This document shows positions 1-8,568 of a stretch of 64,000 nucleotides of DNA, piece after piece. Every line of letters begins with the position of its first letter. Within the stretch, counting starts at the first letter, position 1. The notes under the pieces are model-generated. The model did not search any database. It had not been told where the DNA came from and saw only the letters and a list, made by a program, of their open reading frames with translations. The translations under genes and the position numbers were made by a program. Location: NCBI RefSeq assembly GCF_016904885.1, contig NZ_JADWYI010000001.1, forward strand, positions 5,084,001 through 5,148,000, written 5' to 3'. This DNA comes from Archangium primigenium (GTDB lineage Bacteria > Myxococcota > Myxococcia > Myxococcales > Myxococcaceae).

Positions 1-1
1 C

Positions 2-196
2 GCGGCCCTGGTGCACGCGCTGCCCGGCCGCTGGGTGGCCCAGCGCTACTTCGCCGCGGAGGAGAGCCCCTCCGGGGAGACGATCAACCACGGGGTCTAC
101 GTGATCGCCGGACAGGCCGCGGGGCTCTACACGCGCGTGCAGCGCGGTGCCACCGACCCCCTGGCGTTGAGCACACCGGTGCTCATCACGCCGTGA
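2..196 (+). CDS. 3' end of an unrecognised protein (partial)
   Basis: The frame is open from the left edge of the window to a TGA at 194-196, so this is the last 64 residues of a gene that begins outside. The visible tail has no motif I can assign; it contains a short stretch resembling a beta-rich fold. The next gene starts 22 bp downstream in the same direction, and a third follows 12 bp after that, so the three probably share a transcript. Function unknown. Confidence 0.6.
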   Translation, partial: AALVHALPGRWVAQRYFAAEESPSGETINHGVYVIAGQAAGLYTRVQRGATDPLALSTPVLITP

Positions 197-218
197 GGGA
201 CGGGAAGACGAGGAGACG

Positions 219-1781
219 ATGAGCAACGAGCAAGACGCCAATCCCGTCAAGCGCCGCGTGATGACCCAGCAGCCGGGGCTCATTGGCGCGCAGTGGTGGA
301 ACGAGGGCCTCAAGGAGATGAGCGATCCCATCGCCCGGCGTCAGGCCATCCTGGCGCTGCTGACGGTGGGCGGCACGGTGGCCGTGGTGGGCGGGGTCCT
401 GTCGGCCCTGGGCGACGACGAGGAGGATGATCCCTCCAACCGGAGCGTGGAGATGTTCGGCGCGCTGGACGCGCAGCGCCGGCTCGGGTGGAACTTCGGC
501 GCCACGGCGAGCGGGCTGGTCTTTCCCGCCGAGGCCACGACCCCCGTGAGCTCGGCGGTGCGCGGGCTCGCCACGGAGCTGGCGCCCCGGCAGAGCGCGC
601 TCAAGCCCTTCTACCAGGCGACGCTCTTTCAATCCGTGGACGGCAACGCCGTCTCCTTGAGCCAGTCGCTGCGCACGCTCCACACGCCCGCCATGGACAC
701 GGCGTTCAACCAGGGGCTGGCGCTGCTGTCGCTCTTCAAGGAGCGGCCCCCCGCGGCCGCCGCCACGGCGGTGCTCGTGGACCTGCCCGGCCCCGAGGCG
801 GTGGCGTTCTCCACGGCCCTGGCCGAGCGCTTCGAGCCCGTCTTCACCTATGACAACTGGCCGCATCCGCTCGGGGTGGTGCCCGCCCACCTGACGCTGG
901 CCGCGGTGGCGTACTACCAGCCGCTGCTCGCCTGGCTCGCGCCCCGGCGCGACACTCCCGCGCCGCCCGTGTTCGTCCTGGACCGCGAGCGGCTGGCGCC
1001 CTACACGGATCCCCAGAAGCAGTTCGACAACCGCTACACGGCGCGCATGCCGTCCGCCGAGCAGCTGCGCGCGCTGGGCATCCAGCACGTGCTGTACGTC
1101 CTGCCCGGCGCCGTCACCCAGGAGCTGGACGACCTCAACGAGGACCTGGTGGCGTGGCGGGACGCGGGCCTGGACGTGAAGGTCGTGGCCGCGAGCGACT
1201 TCCGGCCCGAGGCCTTGTCGACGGGCCCGGCCGATGCGGGAACGGCGGACGCGGGGACGCCCGATGCGGGAACGGCGGACGCGGGGACGCCCGATGCGGG
1301 GACACCGCGCGTCACGCCGCACGCGGGCATCTTCGCCGCGAGCCCTTTTCCGCTGCCGCTCTCGCACCTGTACTACTTCGGAGGCGCCCGGCCCGTGCAT
1401 GCCTCCTTCTGGCAGCGCTACCCGTGGAATCCGCCGACCGCCCCACCGTTCGCGGCACCCGGGCGCCAGCGTCCCCGTTCGCGGCGGCTCGCGGAGCCCC
1501 CGCCGCCCGCGGGGATGCCCCGTCCGGCCGACGGGATCGTCTCGCTCCAGAATCCGGACCTGGGCACGTCCACGCTCTCGGGGAGCGACAGGTACGTGCC
1601 CGCGCGGCGGCCGACGATGTTCTCCTCCGTGCCGCGCGGCGCGAGCGGCGCCCCCCTCCAACGTCCCGTCAACTTCGGCAAGGTGGCCATGCATGTCCGC
1701 AACCGCCCGTATTCCATCCTCGGGCCCTCGTTCGGCCCTCGCAGCTCGTGGAGTCGCTCCTCGGGCTCCTCGGGCGGCTGA
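219..1781 (+). CDS. hypothetical membrane-anchored protein with DAG repeats
   Basis: A 520-residue protein I do not recognise. A single hydrophobic segment lies at about residues 43-65, preceded by a basic N-terminus and followed by a very acidic stretch, so it is probably anchored in the inner membrane with the large C-terminal part outside. Residues about 338-362 are a T/P-D-A-G low-complexity linker encoded by an exact 30-bp tandem repeat. The last 150 residues are rich in Pro, Arg and Ser and look disordered. An AGGAG lies just before the ATG. It sits between two unknown genes in the same direction, suggesting a small operon. No enzyme motif was found. Confidence 0.7.
   Translation: MSNEQDANPVKRRVMTQQPGLIGAQWWNEGLKEMSDPIARRQAILALLTVGGTVAVVGGVLSALGDDEEDDPSNRSVEMFGALDAQRRLGWNFGATASGLVFPAEATTPVSSAVRGLATELAPRQSALKPFYQATLFQSVDGNAVSLSQSLRTLHTPAMDTAFNQGLALLSLFKERPPAAAATAVLVDLPGPEAVAFSTALAERFEPVFTYDNWPHPLGVVPAHLTLAAVAYYQPLLAWLAPRRDTPAPPVFVLDRERLAPYTDPQKQFDNRYTARMPSAEQLRALGIQHVLYVLPGAVTQELDDLNEDLVAWRDAGLDVKVVAASDFRPEALSTGPADAGTADAGTPDAGTADAGTPDAGTPRVTPHAGIFAASPFPLPLSHLYYFGGARPVHASFWQRYPWNPPTAPPFAAPGRQRPRSRRLAEPPPPAGMPRPADGIVSLQNPDLGTSTLSGSDRYVPARRPTMFSSVPRGASGAPLQRPVNFGKVAMHVRNRPYSILGPSFGPRSSWSRSSGSSGG
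1231..1303 (+). repeat. 30-bp tandem repeat inside a coding sequence
   Basis: Two exact copies of a 30-bp unit (1231-1260 and 1261-1290) and a partial third copy up to 1303. The unit is a multiple of three and encodes the D-A-G-T linker of the surrounding gene, so copy-number change would keep the frame. Confidence 0.85.
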
Positions 1782-1793
1782 GCGGAGACACGG

Positions 1794-2357
1794 ATGAAAT
1801 ACTCCATCTTCTCCTTTCAGGTGGCGCTGCCCATGGAGGGCCGGAGCGACTCCTTGTTCCACGAGCTGAGCCGGCGCCTGCGCTCCGCGCCCGAGGAGGG
1901 CAACTACGCGCGGATGCACGACCACTACAGCTCGCTGTGCAAGATGCTCCGCGCCGAGTCGCGTCGCTTCGAGCGGGGCGTCTGGGACTACTGGGACGAT
2001 CCCTCCCGCGCGACCAATGACTACCAGGACTGGGTGAACGGCCTGGAGGGCCGCGAGGCCCGTCGGGTCTCCGCGCCCGAGGATGGGAGCCCCCGCTACA
2101 TGGTGTTCGCCCTGGCGATGCTCCTCAAGTACCAGAGCGAGAGCGACCAGCGGCTCTTGCGGCACTGCAACATCCCCGAGGCCCGGCTGTGGAAGCGGCA
2201 GACCTTCGCCGAGCTGCTCAAGGGGCCGCCCATGCTCAACTTCCTCCACGTGCAGTCGCACCTGGCCTACCTGCTGCCCGGTACGGACGCGTCGCTCGCG
2301 CTCACCGATGAGGACTTGAGGGGCAAGGACTGGCACTACCTGCGCCCGCTGGACTGA
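1794..2357 (+). CDS. hypothetical protein, 187 aa
   Basis: Unrecognised soluble protein of 187 residues, mostly helical by composition and rich in Arg, Glu, Trp and Tyr, with no signal peptide or membrane segment. It starts 12 bp after the preceding gene with a GGAG at 1784-1787, so it is very likely co-translated with it. Its stop codon forms part of a hairpin shared with the convergent gene. No catalytic motif is evident. It may be a partner or immunity-type protein of the preceding membrane protein, but that is only a guess from order and size. Confidence 0.65.
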   Translation: MKYSIFSFQVALPMEGRSDSLFHELSRRLRSAPEEGNYARMHDHYSSLCKMLRAESRRFERGVWDYWDDPSRATNDYQDWVNGLEGREARRVSAPEDGSPRYMVFALAMLLKYQSESDQRLLRHCNIPEARLWKRQTFAELLKGPPMLNFLHVQSHLAYLLPGTDASLALTDEDLRGKDWHYLRPLD

Positions 2358-2376
2358 CGGGCGCGCGGGCCGTCAG
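2354..2376. terminator. hairpin between convergent genes
   Basis: The arms CTGACGG (2354-2360) and CCGTCAG (2370-2376) pair perfectly around a GC-rich 9-base loop. They contain the TGA of the forward gene and the reverse-strand stop of the next gene. There is no T-run, so it is a compact shared stop/terminator-like hairpin at best. Confidence 0.45.
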
Positions 2377-3134
2377 AACCACACCTCCCAGTCCGTGCCG
2401 GAGTCGAGCCGCACGGCGTGGGCGGTCGCCGAGATGCGATCCCGGCCGCCCCGGAAGGGTTGGATCTGGTGCAGCCGGTAGCTGTCGATCACGAGCAATT
2501 CGCCCACCCGGTAGTCCACGTCATGCCCCCGGGCCTGGAAGGCATCGTCGGGCACCTTCTCGCGTTGGGGAAAGGCCACGTCCCAGAGCCGCAGGGCCCC
2601 CCCGGACTCCGGCGGCTGGAGCATGAGCACGAGCGTGAGGGCCCGGGCACGCTGCTCGTACTGCGTGTCGGTCAGGCCCTCGGTGTCGAAGTGCACGTCG
2701 CCCCCGTTGTTCGACAACCACCCGTCGGCGGGGAAGATGTGCAGGCCGGGGCCACACCAGCCCTCGCGCCGGTGGGCCTGGCCCCGCACCAGCAGGGCGA
2801 TGAGCTCACGCATCCGCGCCTGGAAGCCCGGCAGCAGTCGCTCCACGGTGGCGTCGGAGGTGCGCGCCTGGGCGAAGTACTCGTCCTCGCGGTCCTGCTC
2901 CAGGTGCGTGTACCAGGCCCGGCCGAGCGAGAACTGCACCCCGTCGAAGTCCGGCGTCCAGAAGGGGCTCCCCGCGTACACCCGGCGCACCAGCGCGGCG
3001 CACTCGGTGGGGGAGAGCACACCGGGCACGCGCACCCCCAGGTGGGTGTCGAGCAGGGCGAGGACATCCACGGTGCCCGAGCGCAGGGCGTCCAGCTCGC
3101 ACTCGGCCACCGTGACACGCGGGGAATCGGCCAT
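2373..3134 (-). CDS. 2-oxoglutarate/Fe(II)-dependent oxygenase family protein
   Basis: About 253 residues with the double-stranded beta-helix signature of 2OG-Fe(II) oxygenases. The H-x-D pair lies in GGDVHFDTEG. The distal His is in RLHQIQPF, followed by the Arg in GGRDRIS that would bind the 2OG carboxylate. These families hydroxylate small molecules or side chains using Fe(II) and oxygen; the substrate cannot be read here. I chose the ATG at 3134; a GTG at 3143 would add three residues, and neither has a clear ribosome binding site. It converges on the preceding gene with a shared hairpin. No signal peptide, so cytoplasmic. Confidence 0.8.
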   Translation of the reverse strand: MADSPRVTVAECELDALRSGTVDVLALLDTHLGVRVPGVLSPTECAALVRRVYAGSPFWTPDFDGVQFSLGRAWYTHLEQDREDEYFAQARTSDATVERLLPGFQARMRELIALLVRGQAHRREGWCGPGLHIFPADGWLSNNGGDVHFDTEGLTDTQYEQRARALTLVLMLQPPESGGALRLWDVAFPQREKVPDDAFQARGHDVDYRVGELLVIDSYRLHQIQPFRGGRDRISATAHAVRLDSGTDWEVWF

Positions 3135-3166
3135 GGCGGGCACGATACCCCGGCGCCGCGCGGCGG

Positions 3167-4279
3167 CTAGCGCCGCTCGATGCGGGCGATCATCTCCGCG
3201 TTCATCTGCTGGATGAGGCGGTACTGATCGTTGTACTGCCGCTGGTTGTCGGTGAGCCGCTGGCCGCGCTCGCGGTCCACGATGGCGCGGTACTCGGGCG
3301 TGGGGTTGGAGCGCAGGCGGGCGTCGAACTCCGCGTTGATGGCCTGCTGGCGCGCACGGAACTGATCATTGGCCTGGGCGCGCGCCTGATCCGTGAGCTG
3401 GTGCGCCTGGAACGTGAGCCCGACCCGGTCGTTGCCCGTCAGGCGCTCGGCCTGGGCCGCCATCCGCGCCATCACCTGCTGACCCCCCTCGGCCAGCTGC
3501 CGCAGGGGCACGCTCAGCTCGATGCCCGCGCTCGGCAGGCCACCGCCCCGGCTGGTCGTGGGCATGTCGTGCTCCACAGTGACGGTGCCATCCGTGCCGG
3601 CCTTGACCGTGAAGGGGCCGGACAACCGGGCGTTGATCGACGCATCCCCGTTCATGAGGCGCGGGCCGATGTTGAAGCCGTAGGCCACCGACACCGAGGT
3701 TCCCGCGCGGTTGGGCGTGCTCACGCCCACGGAGGCGGTCCAGGTGTTCGCGTTCTCTCCCGGGAAGACCTGCGCCGACACGCCGGCCGTGAAGAAGGTG
3801 TTGTTGACGTTGAAGCCGAGCTCCACCTTGCCGAGGTTCGCGATCGACGTGCCAATCCGGCGCGCGGCGGTCTCCGCGTTCTCGATGACGGAGGCGCGGA
3901 TGCGCTCGCGGGTCTCGGGGGTGAGGGTGACCGTGCCCGGAAGGGTGTCGAGCGCGCGATCCACCGAGCGGCCCAGGTCCTCACGCACCTGGGCCTCGGT
4001 GCGGGTCGGCGCCACCGCCGCGGCGGGAGCGGCCTCGGCGGCGGGGGTGCCGCCCGTGGGCGCCGAGACGGGCGTGGCGGCGGCCGGAGGCTGGGTGCCC
4101 AGGAAGTGACCGGCGAAGGCCCGGCGCTGACCCGCGAGCGTCGTGCCCTTGAAGGCATCGTCGTCACCGCCCGCGGCCGGGGTCGCGCGCGTGGGGGCGC
4201 GGGCCGACGGGGTGGACGGCGTGGCCGCATCGGTACGCGGCGCGGAGGCGGGGCGGTTGTTGTCGATCCGGTGGCTCAT
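3167..4279 (-). CDS. hypothetical protein, disordered N-terminus and coiled-coil C-terminus
   Basis: About 370 residues, not recognised. The first 100 residues are Ala/Pro/Thr-rich and probably disordered. A middle region (about residues 120-270) has alternating hydrophobic/polar strands with many Gly, Asn and Thr, as in beta-sheet or barrel-like proteins. The last 90 residues are rich in Gln, Arg, Asn and Glu and predict as a long helix or coiled coil. I start at the ATG at 4279; the frame stays open further upstream but that part is not protein-like. The upstream gene (GST) diverges from it, leaving a 73-bp shared promoter region. No signal peptide. Confidence 0.65.
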   Translation of the reverse strand: MSHRIDNNRPASAPRTDAATPSTPSARAPTRATPAAGGDDDAFKGTTLAGQRRAFAGHFLGTQPPAAATPVSAPTGGTPAAEAAPAAAVAPTRTEAQVREDLGRSVDRALDTLPGTVTLTPETRERIRASVIENAETAARRIGTSIANLGKVELGFNVNNTFFTAGVSAQVFPGENANTWTASVGVSTPNRAGTSVSVAYGFNIGPRLMNGDASINARLSGPFTVKAGTDGTVTVEHDMPTTSRGGGLPSAGIELSVPLRQLAEGGQQVMARMAAQAERLTGNDRVGLTFQAHQLTDQARAQANDQFRARQQAINAEFDARLRSNPTPEYRAIVDRERGQRLTDNQRQYNDQYRLIQQMNAEMIARIERR

Positions 4280-4352
4280 GGTGCTCGGCAGTCTACCGTT
4301 GTCACGGCCGGGCCGCACCTGGGGTACGGGAACGTGGTACGCGGAGCGGACC

Positions 4353-4961
4353 ATGAGACTCCACGGCTCGATGACGTCTCCCTACGTGCGCAAGGTGCGC
4401 GTCCTGCTCGACGAGAAGCAGCTGCCCTACACCTTCGTGCGCGAGAACCCTCGCTCGCTGGACAGCCAGACCCAAACCCTGACGCCGCTGGGCAAGGTGC
4501 CGGTGCTGGTGCTCGACAGCGGGCGCACGATGATCGACTCGCCCGTCATCCTCGAGTACCTGGATGGGCTGGGCGGCGAGCCGCTGCTGCCCGCGAGCGG
4601 TGAGGCCCGGTGGGACGTGCTGCACTGGACCTCGCTCGCCGATGGTCTGCTCCAGGCGCTGGTGACCCGGCTCCTGGAGCTGCGCCGCCCCGAGGCCCTG
4701 CGCTCTCCGGAGTCCCTCGCGTGGGAGGAGCGGCGGATCGGCCGGGTGCTGGACGTGCTCGCACAGGCGGACCTGTCGAGCGGCTTCTTCGTGGGCGGTC
4801 GCTACAGCCTGGCGGACGTCGCGGTGGGCGTGGCGCTGGAGTACACGGACCTCCGCTACCCGCACGCGTGGCGGGAGCGGCACCCGGCGCTGGGGGCGTG
4901 GCTCGCGGGCATCGCCGCGCGGCCCGCCTTCCAGCGCACCGTGTTCGACACCGTGCCCTGA
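4353..4961 (+). CDS. glutathione S-transferase family protein
   Basis: A 202-residue protein with the classical GST layout: an N-terminal thioredoxin-fold domain (about 1-78) beginning MRLHGSMTSPYVRKVRV, where the Ser in SPYVRKV is in the catalytic position, a cis-Pro in GKVPVLVLDSG, and the D-S-P-V-I-LEYL glutathione-binding segment. A helical C-terminal domain follows. Family members conjugate glutathione to electrophiles or act as thiol reductases; the substrate is unknown. The ATG at 4353 starts exactly at the fold, so upstream in-frame ATGs are rejected. It is divergent from the preceding gene and convergent with the ABC-F gene 7 bp away. Confidence 0.85.
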   Translation: MRLHGSMTSPYVRKVRVLLDEKQLPYTFVRENPRSLDSQTQTLTPLGKVPVLVLDSGRTMIDSPVILEYLDGLGGEPLLPASGEARWDVLHWTSLADGLLQALVTRLLELRRPEALRSPESLAWEERRIGRVLDVLAQADLSSGFFVGGRYSLADVAVGVALEYTDLRYPHAWRERHPALGAWLAGIAARPAFQRTVFDTVP

Positions 4962-4968
4962 CGCCCCG

Positions 4969-6471
4969 TCACTCGGAGGTGACGTCCACGCGGCCCGCCT
5001 CCACCCGCCAGCGCTCCGTGGTGCAGCGCCGCGCGAAGTGCGTGTCGTGGGACACGAGCACCAGGGCGCCCGGGTAGCCCTGGAGCGCCTCCTCCAATCG
5101 CTCCAGGGAGGGCAGGTCCAGGTGGTTGGAGGGCTCGTCGAGCACGAGCGCCCACGCGTGCTGGCCGAGGCCCCGGGCGATGAGCAGCTTGCGCGCCTCG
5201 CCCGGCGAGGGCTGTGCCGAGGCGAGCAGCGTGTCCGGCTCCACCCCGAGCGCGGCCACGAGCGACAGCACGCGGCCCTTCTCCTCGGGCGGCAGCTCGC
5301 GCACGGCCTCCAGGGCCTCGCGGGCCTCCGCGTCGCCCACGTCCTGGGGCAGGTAGAGCACGCGCTCCAGCGGCACCCGCGCCTGGTCCAACAGGGCCCG
5401 GAGCAGGGTGCTCTTGCCGACGCCGTTGGGACCCTCGATGCGGATGCGCGCCTCGCGGGGGACGTCGAGCCGCAGGGGGCCGAACAGCGCCACCTCGCCC
5501 GCGCGGAGCTCCGGCACGTCCAGGCTGAAGAGCAGCGGGTGGGGTGGGCGCACGTAGTCGACGAAGACGGAGCGGCCCACGCTCTTCTCCACCTCGATGG
5601 ACTCGATGGCGGCGGCGGCCTTCTCCACCTCGCGGCGGGTGTTGGCCACGCGGCGGCCGTGCTGCATGTCCGCCCAGCCGGCCACCACCTTGGCGCCCAT
5701 GCTCCGCGCGTCGTTGTCGTACTTGTCCTTGAGGCGGTTGCCGGCGTTGCGCGCGGCGGAGGCCGAGGCCTGGTCCTGGCGCGTCTTCACCAGCCGCTGC
5801 TGGAGCCGGCGGTGCTCGTCCTGGGCGCCCTGCCGGGATGTGCGGCGCGCGTCCAGCTCCGCCTCCCAGGCCTCGCGCGCGGCGGCATAGGCCCCGGGCC
5901 ACAGCCGCACGCCGCCGCCGTGCACGCGCAGCGTGGTGGTGGTGAGCGACTCGAGCAGCGCGCGGTCATGGGACACGAGCACGCCCACGCCCCGGAAGCG
6001 GCGCAGGGCGGACAGGAGCCAGTCCCGGGCCTCGGCGTCCAGGTGGTTGGTGGGCTCGTCGAGCAGGAGCACGTCGGGCTCCTGGGCGAGCGCGGCGCCC
6101 ACCTGCCAGCGCTTGCGCTCCCCGGGCGAGAGCGTGGGCCAGCGCCCGAGCGCCGTGACGTCCAGGCCGAGCTGGCCCAAGAGCCGCCGGGCGCGCGCGT
6201 CCGAGGCCTCGGCGAAGGCGAGCACGTCCGGGGTGAGGGCCTCCACGCGTTGGGGGCACAGCCGCACGAGCGCCGAGGGCGGCTCGAAGCGCAGGTGGCC
6301 CTCGGTGGGGTTCAGCTCCCGGGACAACAAGCGCAGCAGGGTGGACTTGCCCGCGCCATTAGCGCCGACGAGCCCCGTCCAGCCGGGGGCGAGGTGGAAC
6401 TCCACGTCGGAGAAGAGGGAATGGGCGTCGGAGAACGCGAACGCCACGCGATGGGCGCGAATGAGTGACAC
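4969..6471 (-). CDS. ABC-F family ATP-binding protein
   Basis: About 500 residues with two complete ABC ATPase domains and no membrane segments, as in ABC-F proteins that act on ribosomes or as regulatory ATPases. The first domain has Walker A GANGAGKS, signature LSPGE and Walker B LLLDEPTNHLD. The second has GPNGVGKS, a variant signature PSPGE and LVLDEPSNHLD. A charged linker between them includes the NRLKDKYDNDARSMGAK segment. The GTG at 6471 is chosen because a GGAG lies 6 bases upstream and the family begins near this point; a GTG at 6507 would add 12 residues. Some family members give antibiotic resistance by target protection; nothing here proves that. Confidence 0.88.
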   Translation of the reverse strand: MSLIRAHRVAFAFSDAHSLFSDVEFHLAPGWTGLVGANGAGKSTLLRLLSRELNPTEGHLRFEPPSALVRLCPQRVEALTPDVLAFAEASDARARRLLGQLGLDVTALGRWPTLSPGERKRWQVGAALAQEPDVLLLDEPTNHLDAEARDWLLSALRRFRGVGVLVSHDRALLESLTTTTLRVHGGGVRLWPGAYAAAREAWEAELDARRTSRQGAQDEHRRLQQRLVKTRQDQASASAARNAGNRLKDKYDNDARSMGAKVVAGWADMQHGRRVANTRREVEKAAAAIESIEVEKSVGRSVFVDYVRPPHPLLFSLDVPELRAGEVALFGPLRLDVPREARIRIEGPNGVGKSTLLRALLDQARVPLERVLYLPQDVGDAEAREALEAVRELPPEEKGRVLSLVAALGVEPDTLLASAQPSPGEARKLLIARGLGQHAWALVLDEPSNHLDLPSLERLEEALQGYPGALVLVSHDTHFARRCTTERWRVEAGRVDVTSE

Positions 6472-6783
6472 GAGGGACTCCGGAATCGAAACCGGGCACG
6501 GACACACGCGAGGTGGCCCGGCGGGTGGGCGAAAGAACTGCGCCGACGATTCAGGAGAGGATCTTCAATGGAGTACGCGGCCTCGTGTACGCACGACACC
6601 CCGCGGTGGAGCGGGGCTTCCGGACTATGCAACAGCGAGCGGCGCGCGCGCAATTCCGGCGCAAGCGTCGGACAGGCCACAGCCCGCGCACGAACCCGCA
6701 GGTTCCATTGGCCCTCCATCGTTTGGACGGGTACCCAGGGGGCGCCAGTCGATGCATTCCCTCGCAGAGAAGGAGACACCCCC

Positions 6784-7293
6784 ATGAAGAAGCTCTCTCT
6801 CGTCCCCCTGTTCGCCGCCGCGCTCGCCCTGTCCGCCTGTGGCACCACCAAGTCCGCCAGCGCGGGCCTGGAGAGCCGCAGTGGCAGCGCCACCACGGGT
6901 CAGGCCGAGTTCGAGGAGACCTCCGAGGGCGTGAAGCTCACGCTCAACGTGTCCGGAGCCACGGAGGGCAAGCGCGGCGCCCACATCCACCAGAAGGGCG
7001 ACTGCAGCGCGCCGGACGCCACCAGCGCGGGTGACCACTGGAACCCCGCGTCCAAGGATCACGGCCCGGCGGACATGAACCACCACCTGGGCGACCTGGG
7101 CAACATCCAGATCGGCGCGGACGGCAAGGGCTCGCTGACCGTGACCAAGAAAGAGTGGAAGATCAGCGACGGCTCGGCCGAGGACATCGTGGGCAAGGCC
7201 GTCATCATCCACGGGGGCGAGGACGACCTGGTGAGCAACCCGGCCGGCAACTCCGGAGGCCGCGTGGCCTGCGGCGTCATCACGGCGAAGTAG
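6784..7293 (+). CDS. sodC: superoxide dismutase [Cu-Zn], lipoprotein
   Basis: A 169-residue protein with a lipoprotein signal (lipobox LSAC, Cys19) followed by a Cu/Zn superoxide dismutase domain. It converts superoxide to hydrogen peroxide and oxygen in the periplasm or at the envelope. Copper ligands are likely His67, His69, His85 and His143; zinc ligands His85, His93, His100/101 and Asp104. Cys74 and Cys163 should form the conserved disulfide, and Arg160 lies in the GGRVACGV motif. The ATG at 6784 has an AGAAGGAG upstream. It overlaps the convergent downstream gene tail-to-tail by 14 bp. Confidence 0.93.
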   Translation: MKKLSLVPLFAAALALSACGTTKSASAGLESRSGSATTGQAEFEETSEGVKLTLNVSGATEGKRGAHIHQKGDCSAPDATSAGDHWNPASKDHGPADMNHHLGDLGNIQIGADGKGSLTVTKKEWKISDGSAEDIVGKAVIIHGGEDDLVSNPAGNSGGRVACGVITAK

Positions 7294-7756
7294 GGCGGCG
7301 CGCCTTCCACTCGCGCAGGACGGAGACGACCAGGGCATGGTCCTCCTCCTGCGCGAGCCCCGACACGGCGAGGCTGCCCACGCACCCGAGCCCCTTGAGC
7401 AGCAGGGGAAACGCGCCGCCGTGGTCCACGTACTCGGTGGCGTCGATGTGGGGCTTGTCGGTGAGGCTCTGGCCCTTGGCCGCGTAGTAGCGGCCCATGT
7501 AGAGGGAGCTGTGCCAGAAGCGCTGGACGGTGTTCGTCTTGCGGCGCACCCAGTCCAGGTTGTCCGGACGGCTGCCCGGCAGCGCGCAGCGCAGCACGGT
7601 GAGCCCCGCCAGCGTCACGTCCACCACCACGGGCAGGCGCTCGCGCCGCACGCGCTCGAGCAAGAGCAGGCCCAGCGCGAGGGCGTCCTCGTGGCTCAGG
7701 GTGTCGAACTGCAGTTCGGCTTCTTCCGCCAGCAATGCATCCAGGTGTCCGGGCAC
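7280..7756 (-). CDS. UPF0303/heme-degrading-domain family protein
   Basis: A 158-residue cytoplasmic protein resembling the UPF0303 branch of the GlcG/HbpS (Haem_degrading) fold. Recognisable parts are the basic RRKTNTVQRFWHSSLYMG segment, the DHGGAFPL turn and GLAQEEDHALVV near the C-terminus. Members of the wider family bind heme or small ligands; enzymatic heme breakdown is not shown for most. It is convergent with sodC and overlaps its last 14 bp, which may reflect nothing more than compact packing. An oxidative-stress role is plausible from the neighbour but is inference. Confidence 0.8.
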   Translation of the reverse strand: MPGHLDALLAEEAELQFDTLSHEDALALGLLLLERVRRERLPVVVDVTLAGLTVLRCALPGSRPDNLDWVRRKTNTVQRFWHSSLYMGRYYAAKGQSLTDKPHIDATEYVDHGGAFPLLLKGLGCVGSLAVSGLAQEEDHALVVSVLREWKARRPTSP

Positions 7757-7815
7757 GTCCGCCTCCCCAGGGGCCCTGGAGGATAGGGCAGAACGTGCCG
7801 GACGGGGCGGGGTGA

Positions 7816-8481
7816 CTACTCGGCGCGGCAGACGGCCGGCGCGTTGAGCCCCGGCTGCATCATGCGGAAGGGCTGCAGGAGGTTGGGGACCTGGAGCAGG
7901 GCCTCGCGGCAGCCCTCGTCGTCATTGCCCGAGATCTCCACCTTGAAGCTGCAGTCGCTGGCGCCCTGCGTACAGACGACGCGGGCCAGCTGGGCGTAAC
8001 ACTCCACCGCCCGGGCGCAGTTGCCGTGCAGCGACGCGTTCGCGTTCATGTTCATGGACGAGGCGCCGGCCGGGGCGGGCGCCATGTGCCCCGCGGGGGC
8101 CATGTGTCCCGTGGGGGCCTGGAGCCGCGCCTGGGCACAGGCGTAGATCTCGTCGCCCCGGGCCTTCACGGCGTTGAACTTCTGCTGCATCTCCCCCGGG
8201 GGGACCTTCTTGTCGTCCACGACCACCTGCATGTTGAGGTGATCGCCCTCGTTGTACTGGTAGTAGACCGACGCGTCCGCGTCGTACTCGACCCGGACGG
8301 TCTGGGTGTTGTCGTGCTTCTCGGACTGCAGGCCGAGCTGGGTGGCACAGGCCCCGATGTACGTCTGGGTCTCGCTGATGCGGGAGGGATCGGCGGGCAG
8401 CGTGTAGAACTTGCTCGTGCCACAAGCCATCAGGGAGAGGCCCAGGGAGGCCAGGGCCAGACTCCGGCGGATGCGCGTCAT
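7816..8481 (-). CDS. putative lipoprotein
   Basis: A 221-residue protein with a lipoprotein signal peptide (positively charged start, hydrophobic core, lipobox LMAC near residue 19). The exported part has no domain I recognise. It contains six further Cys residues in the mature part, a Met/Ala/Pro linker with two HMAPA repeats around residues 130-150, and a Cys-rich C-terminal third. The ATG at 8479-8481 has an AAGGA about 9 bases upstream. The next upstream gene lies 87 bp away on the same strand, so it might be expressed with the SPFH/NfeD genes, but the gap is large. Confidence 0.7.
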   Translation of the reverse strand: MTRIRRSLALASLGLSLMACGTSKFYTLPADPSRISETQTYIGACATQLGLQSEKHDNTQTVRVEYDADASVYYQYNEGDHLNMQVVVDDKKVPPGEMQQKFNAVKARGDEIYACAQARLQAPTGHMAPAGHMAPAPAGASSMNMNANASLHGNCARAVECYAQLARVVCTQGASDCSFKVEISGNDDEGCREALLQVPNLLQPFRMMQPGLNAPAVCRAE

Positions 8482-8568
8482 TGTCGTCAGTCCTTGTGTG
8501 GGAAGCCCGCCCCCCTGCCTGGGGAGCGAGCGCCACCACCGACGCACCCGTCTGTCAGCTATTCAAAC

